Origin: Chrysochromulina tobinii
Taxonomy: Eukaryota > Haptophyta > Prymnesiales > Chrysochromulinaceae
Direction of reading: 5' to 3'
Assembly (NCBI GenBank): GCA_001275005.1
Contig: JWZX01000572.1
Location: 1-19,000, forward strand
DNA length: 19,000 nt
In this document: one piece after another, positions 17,163 to 19,000 of the stretch
Position numbering within the stretch: position 1 is the first letter of the stretch
Layout: every line of letters begins with the position of its first letter
The notes under the pieces: model-generated
Told to the model about the DNA's origin: nothing
The model's database searches: none
What the model saw: only the letters and a program-made list of their open reading frames with translations
Made by a program: the position numbers and the translations under genes

Positions 17163-19000
17163 TCGTCGTCGGCGGCGGCGGCGAGCTCAGCGGCGGCGGC
17201 GGTGGCCATGGCCTTGGGCTGCTCCTTGTGCTGTCATACGCTCTCTACGTGGGCGTCTTCAATTACATGTCCAATCTACCCGCCTCGTCCGAATTCTACC
17301 TCCAGGTGCAGCAGCGCTTCTGGCCGCAGGCCAACATGCTCTGCTGCGTCTGGTTTGCCCTCGGGCTGCGGCAGGTGAGTCTCGTCAATTGCCTCTGATT
17401 GCGTCTGATTGCGTCTGATTGCGTCTGGTTTGCCCTCGGGCTGCGGCAGGTGAGTCTCGTCAATTGCCTCTGATTGCCTCTGATTGCCTCTGATTGCGTC
17501 TGATTGCGTCTGGTTTGCCCTCGGGCTGCGGCAGGTGAGTCTCGTCAATTGCCTCTGATTGCCTCTGATTGCCTCTGATTGCCTCTGATTGCCTCTGATT
17601 GCGTCTGGTTTGCCCTCGGGCTGCGGCAGGTGAGTCTCGTCAATTGCCTCTGATTGCCTCTGATTACCTCTGATTGCCTCTGATTGCCTCTGATTGCCTC
17701 TGATTGCCTCTGGTTGCGTCTGGTTTGCCCTCGGGCTGCGGCAGGTGGTGAGCGCGCTGCGCCGAGCACCGAGCGTACTGCCACCGTGGGCCCCGATGCT
17801 GCCCCGGTGGGCGTCGCCACTCCCGATGCCGTTGGCGACGGCGGCACTACTCTTCGTGCATGCATCTCACCACTACGACGCCTCCGACATGTCCCGAACC
17901 GTCATCTTCCGAGATTACGGCCTCGAGATGCTCCGAGGCATCCCCGACAAGCCGCGCGTCCTGCTCCTCACCCTGGGTGATGAGGTGCTCAACGCGGCGC
18001 GCTACGTGCACCGGCAGCTCGGCGTGCGCCCTCTGCATGCAAGTGCTCACCACGGCGCCCTCGCGTCTCCCCATAGGTGCTCAACGCGGCGCGCTACGTG
18101 CACCGGCAGCTCGGCGTGCGGCCCCAGCTGACGATCCTCGATCAGAACTACGTGCAGTTCGACTGGTTCGTGCGGCGCATCCGCGGCAAGGGTGAGTACG
18201 CGCAGCTCGAGCTGCCCGGCGTCTCCTACGGCACTGCCAAGGGCGCCTTCTTAATCAGGCAACTCATCGACGCCAATTACGACGGCTGGTCGATCTTCGT
18301 CGCGGGTGGCATGCACACCGCCGACTCGTCCTGGCAGCCCATCGAGGGCTACCCGCAGCTTGGCGGCTACCGTCTCTGGCCGCTCGGCATGGTCATGCAG
18401 ATCTTGCGGGTCGAGAGCCGGATCAATCTGGACAAGTGAGGGCTGCTGATTGCGACTGAGTGCGACTGAGTGCGACTGAGTGCGACTGAGTGCACCCTAC
18501 ATCAGGTGGGCGTCCAAGTCGGAGAAGTTGCTGCCGCGGCTCGAGTGGCCGAAACCACCACCCGTGGGCTCGTGGGAGGAGGTCCTCGCGAAGAACCACT
18601 ACCTGGCCGCGTACACCAACCGGCCGTACTACCCACTTCAGTACGCTTACGAGGCGCTGCCGGAGCGCGGTGGCTCGGCGGCGGAAGCGCGCGATCGTTT
18701 CTTGTTGGCCGCTCGGTTGCATGAGGCGTCGCACGACCTGACGCTCAACGGCTCGCGTGCGCTGCCCGACTACTTTTTCCGAAATTGGGGTGAGGGGATC
18801 GCGCCCTCCGATTGCCTCTGATTACCGTTGATGACCTCTGATTGTCCTCCTCATCGGCGTGCTGCAGGCGTCGCGTACTCGCAGCTGCTCGCGACGGAGC
18901 GATCGGACGAGGGCGTCGCCGCGCTCAAGCAGCGCGCGATGAATGCGTTCCTCAAGTACCTTGCCTTCAGCACACTGACAGAGGAGGATCGGTTCACTGT
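15629..19000 (+). CDS. TMEM260/DUF2723 (GT117) O-mannosyltransferase-like protein, partial
   Basis: Exons 15629-17374, 17745-17984, 18077-18435, 18506-18789 and 18868->19000; all four junctions are GT-AG and keep frame. The start is taken at ATG 15629, just before the first membrane helix; ATG 15581 is an alternative. After helix 1 (about 11-30) comes PTVPG-G38-D39-S40-G41-E42 and then GVAHPPGYP, the DUF2723 signature; the Asp is the likely catalytic residue of this GT-C fold. Several hydrophobic helices follow, then a 220-residue low-complexity insert (307-526), then ANLP-like (SNLP), QRFWPQ and LLTLGDE segments, and a C-terminal soluble part. Human TMEM260 is an ER enzyme that O-mannosylates IPT domains of plexins and MET-type receptors. 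The acceptor in this alga is unknown. The 3' end lies outside the window. Confidence 0.85.
16547..17206 (+). other. Coding low-complexity insert (Gly, Ala-Glu, A-R-E/D-G) in TMEM260-like protein
   Basis: Residues 307-526: a Gly/Ser-rich stretch, then Ser/Pro-rich, an Ala/Glu helix-forming block, six tetrapeptides of the type A-R-(E/D)-G, and a poly-Gly run. It sits between two membrane segments and so is a large loop. The six 12-bp units at 17030-17101 differ from one another only at third codon positions. This argues that the frame is translated and under selection, rather than being an unspliced intron. Confidence 0.7.
17030..17101 (+). repeat. 12-bp coding tandem repeat, 6 units
   Basis: Six units of the type GCYCGKGAMGGY encode Ala-Arg-(Glu/Asp)-Gly, apart from the leading Asp codon. 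All differences between units fall on third codon positions. Confidence 0.85.
17375..17744 (+). other. TMEM260-like intron 1 (370 bp): duplicated splice boundary plus 10-bp satellite
   Basis: Donor CAG|GTGAGT at 17375 and acceptor GGCAG at 17744. The joined exons read LRQ|VVSALRR in frame. The last 29 bp of exon 1 plus the donor are copied within the intron, with CAG ends at 17449, 17534, 17629 and, as the true acceptor, 17744; donors follow the first three. Distances between copies are 75, 85, 95 and 115 bp, differing by whole 10-bp units of GCCTCTGATT/GCGTCTGATT. The splice choice is inferred from frame and homology. Confidence 0.85.
17985..18028 (+). repeat. 44-bp direct repeat, intronic copy
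   Basis: Perfect match to 18077-18120, offset 92 bp. This copy is removed by splicing; the second copy is coding. The two diverge immediately after position 44. Confidence 0.97.
17985..18076 (+). other. TMEM260-like intron 2 (92 bp) starting with a copy of the next exon
   Basis: GATGAG|GTGCTC ... CCCATAG|GTGCTC. Removing 17985-18076 gives LLTLGDE|VLNAARYVHRQLG in frame, phase 0. The first 44 bp of the intron are identical to the first 44 bp of the following exon. Within the duplicated block, this is the only equivalent position with AG before GT, so the boundary is unambiguous. Confidence 0.9.
18077..18120 (+). repeat. 44-bp direct repeat, exonic copy
   Basis: Encodes VLNAARYVHRQLGV at the start of exon 3 and matches 17985-18028 at every base. 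Confidence 0.97.
18436..18505 (+). other. TMEM260-like intron 3 (70 bp) with 10-bp tandem repeat
   Basis: Donor AA|GTGAGG and acceptor ATCAG|GTGG; joined codons read DKWASKSEK, phase 2. 18451-18490 is four perfect copies of TGCGACTGAG, which matches the intron-1 unit TGCGTCTGAT at 8 of 10 positions. Without splicing, translation would stop at a TGA right after the donor. Confidence 0.88.
18790..18867 (+). other. TMEM260-like intron 4 (78 bp) with degenerate 10-bp repeats
   Basis: Donor TTGGG|GTGAGG and acceptor CTGCAG|GCGTC; joined codons read FRNWGVAYSQLL, phase 1. The middle holds about four 10-bp units related to GCCTCTGATT (GCCTCTGATT, ACCGTTGATG, ACCTCTGATT). Confidence 0.88.

Noticed and set aside
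17375-17744. CRISPR-like array (regularly repeated element with spacers)
   Set aside because: Repeat copies are exon sequence plus a splice donor, the intervening DNA is itself a 10-bp repeat, and the setting is a eukaryotic intron.
17985-18120. 44-bp direct repeat as a transposon target-site duplication or introner element
   Set aside because: The repeat is far longer than usual target duplications, the DNA between copies is only 48 bp with no inverted ends, and the repeat is coding sequence.

Overview
The window is nuclear DNA of a eukaryotic alga. It is GC-rich, has GT-AG introns, eukaryote-only protein families, and no operon or Shine-Dalgarno structure. The gene at 563-1216 encodes a thylakoid-lumen photosystem II protein with a three-part targeting leader: an ER signal ending in ATG|FAP, a transit peptide, then a twin-arginine lumen signal. 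This leader is typical of algae with a secondary red plastid (haptophytes, stramenopiles such as pelagophytes or diatoms). The window alone does not decide the lineage; a haptophyte or pelagophyte fits the GC content best.

Layout. 1-562: no supported gene, but a short 10-bp repeat array and an AT palindrome. 563-1216 (-): PSII extrinsic protein, PsbQ'/Psb31-like. 1646-2473 (-): small protein joining an ArfGAP1-type zinc finger to a FYVE-like zinc finger. 2652-4024 (-): DGAT2-family acyltransferase in two exons, with an intron made largely of tandem repeats. 4388-15526 (-): one uninterrupted 3712-codon frame for a giant cytoskeletal protein with 21 modules of about 131 residues. Each module holds two Sfi1-type (centrin-binding) repeats with tryptophans 33 residues apart, and the chain ends in six EF-hand-type motifs. 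15629->19000 (+): divergent multi-exon gene for a TMEM260/DUF2723 (GT117) polytopic ER O-mannosyltransferase, running off the window.

Two things stand out. First, the giant protein puts Sfi1-like repeats and a centrin/calmodulin-like EF-hand region on one polypeptide. In known Ca2+-contractile fibres (yeast Sfi1-centrin, ciliate infraciliary lattice) these sit on separate proteins. It is a candidate for a self-contained Ca2+-responsive filament in a rhizoplast, basal body, haptonema or similar structure. Second, all five introns I could define are built from tandem duplications. One (17985-18076) begins with a perfect 44-bp copy of the downstream exon behind an AG|GT junction. Another (17375-17744) repeats the exon end and its splice donor several times. 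This is the pattern expected if introns arise by local tandem duplication of AGGT-containing sequence.

The genes do not form one pathway. They look like an ordinary closely packed nuclear gene neighbourhood covering photosynthesis, membrane traffic, lipid storage, cytoskeleton and ER glycosylation.
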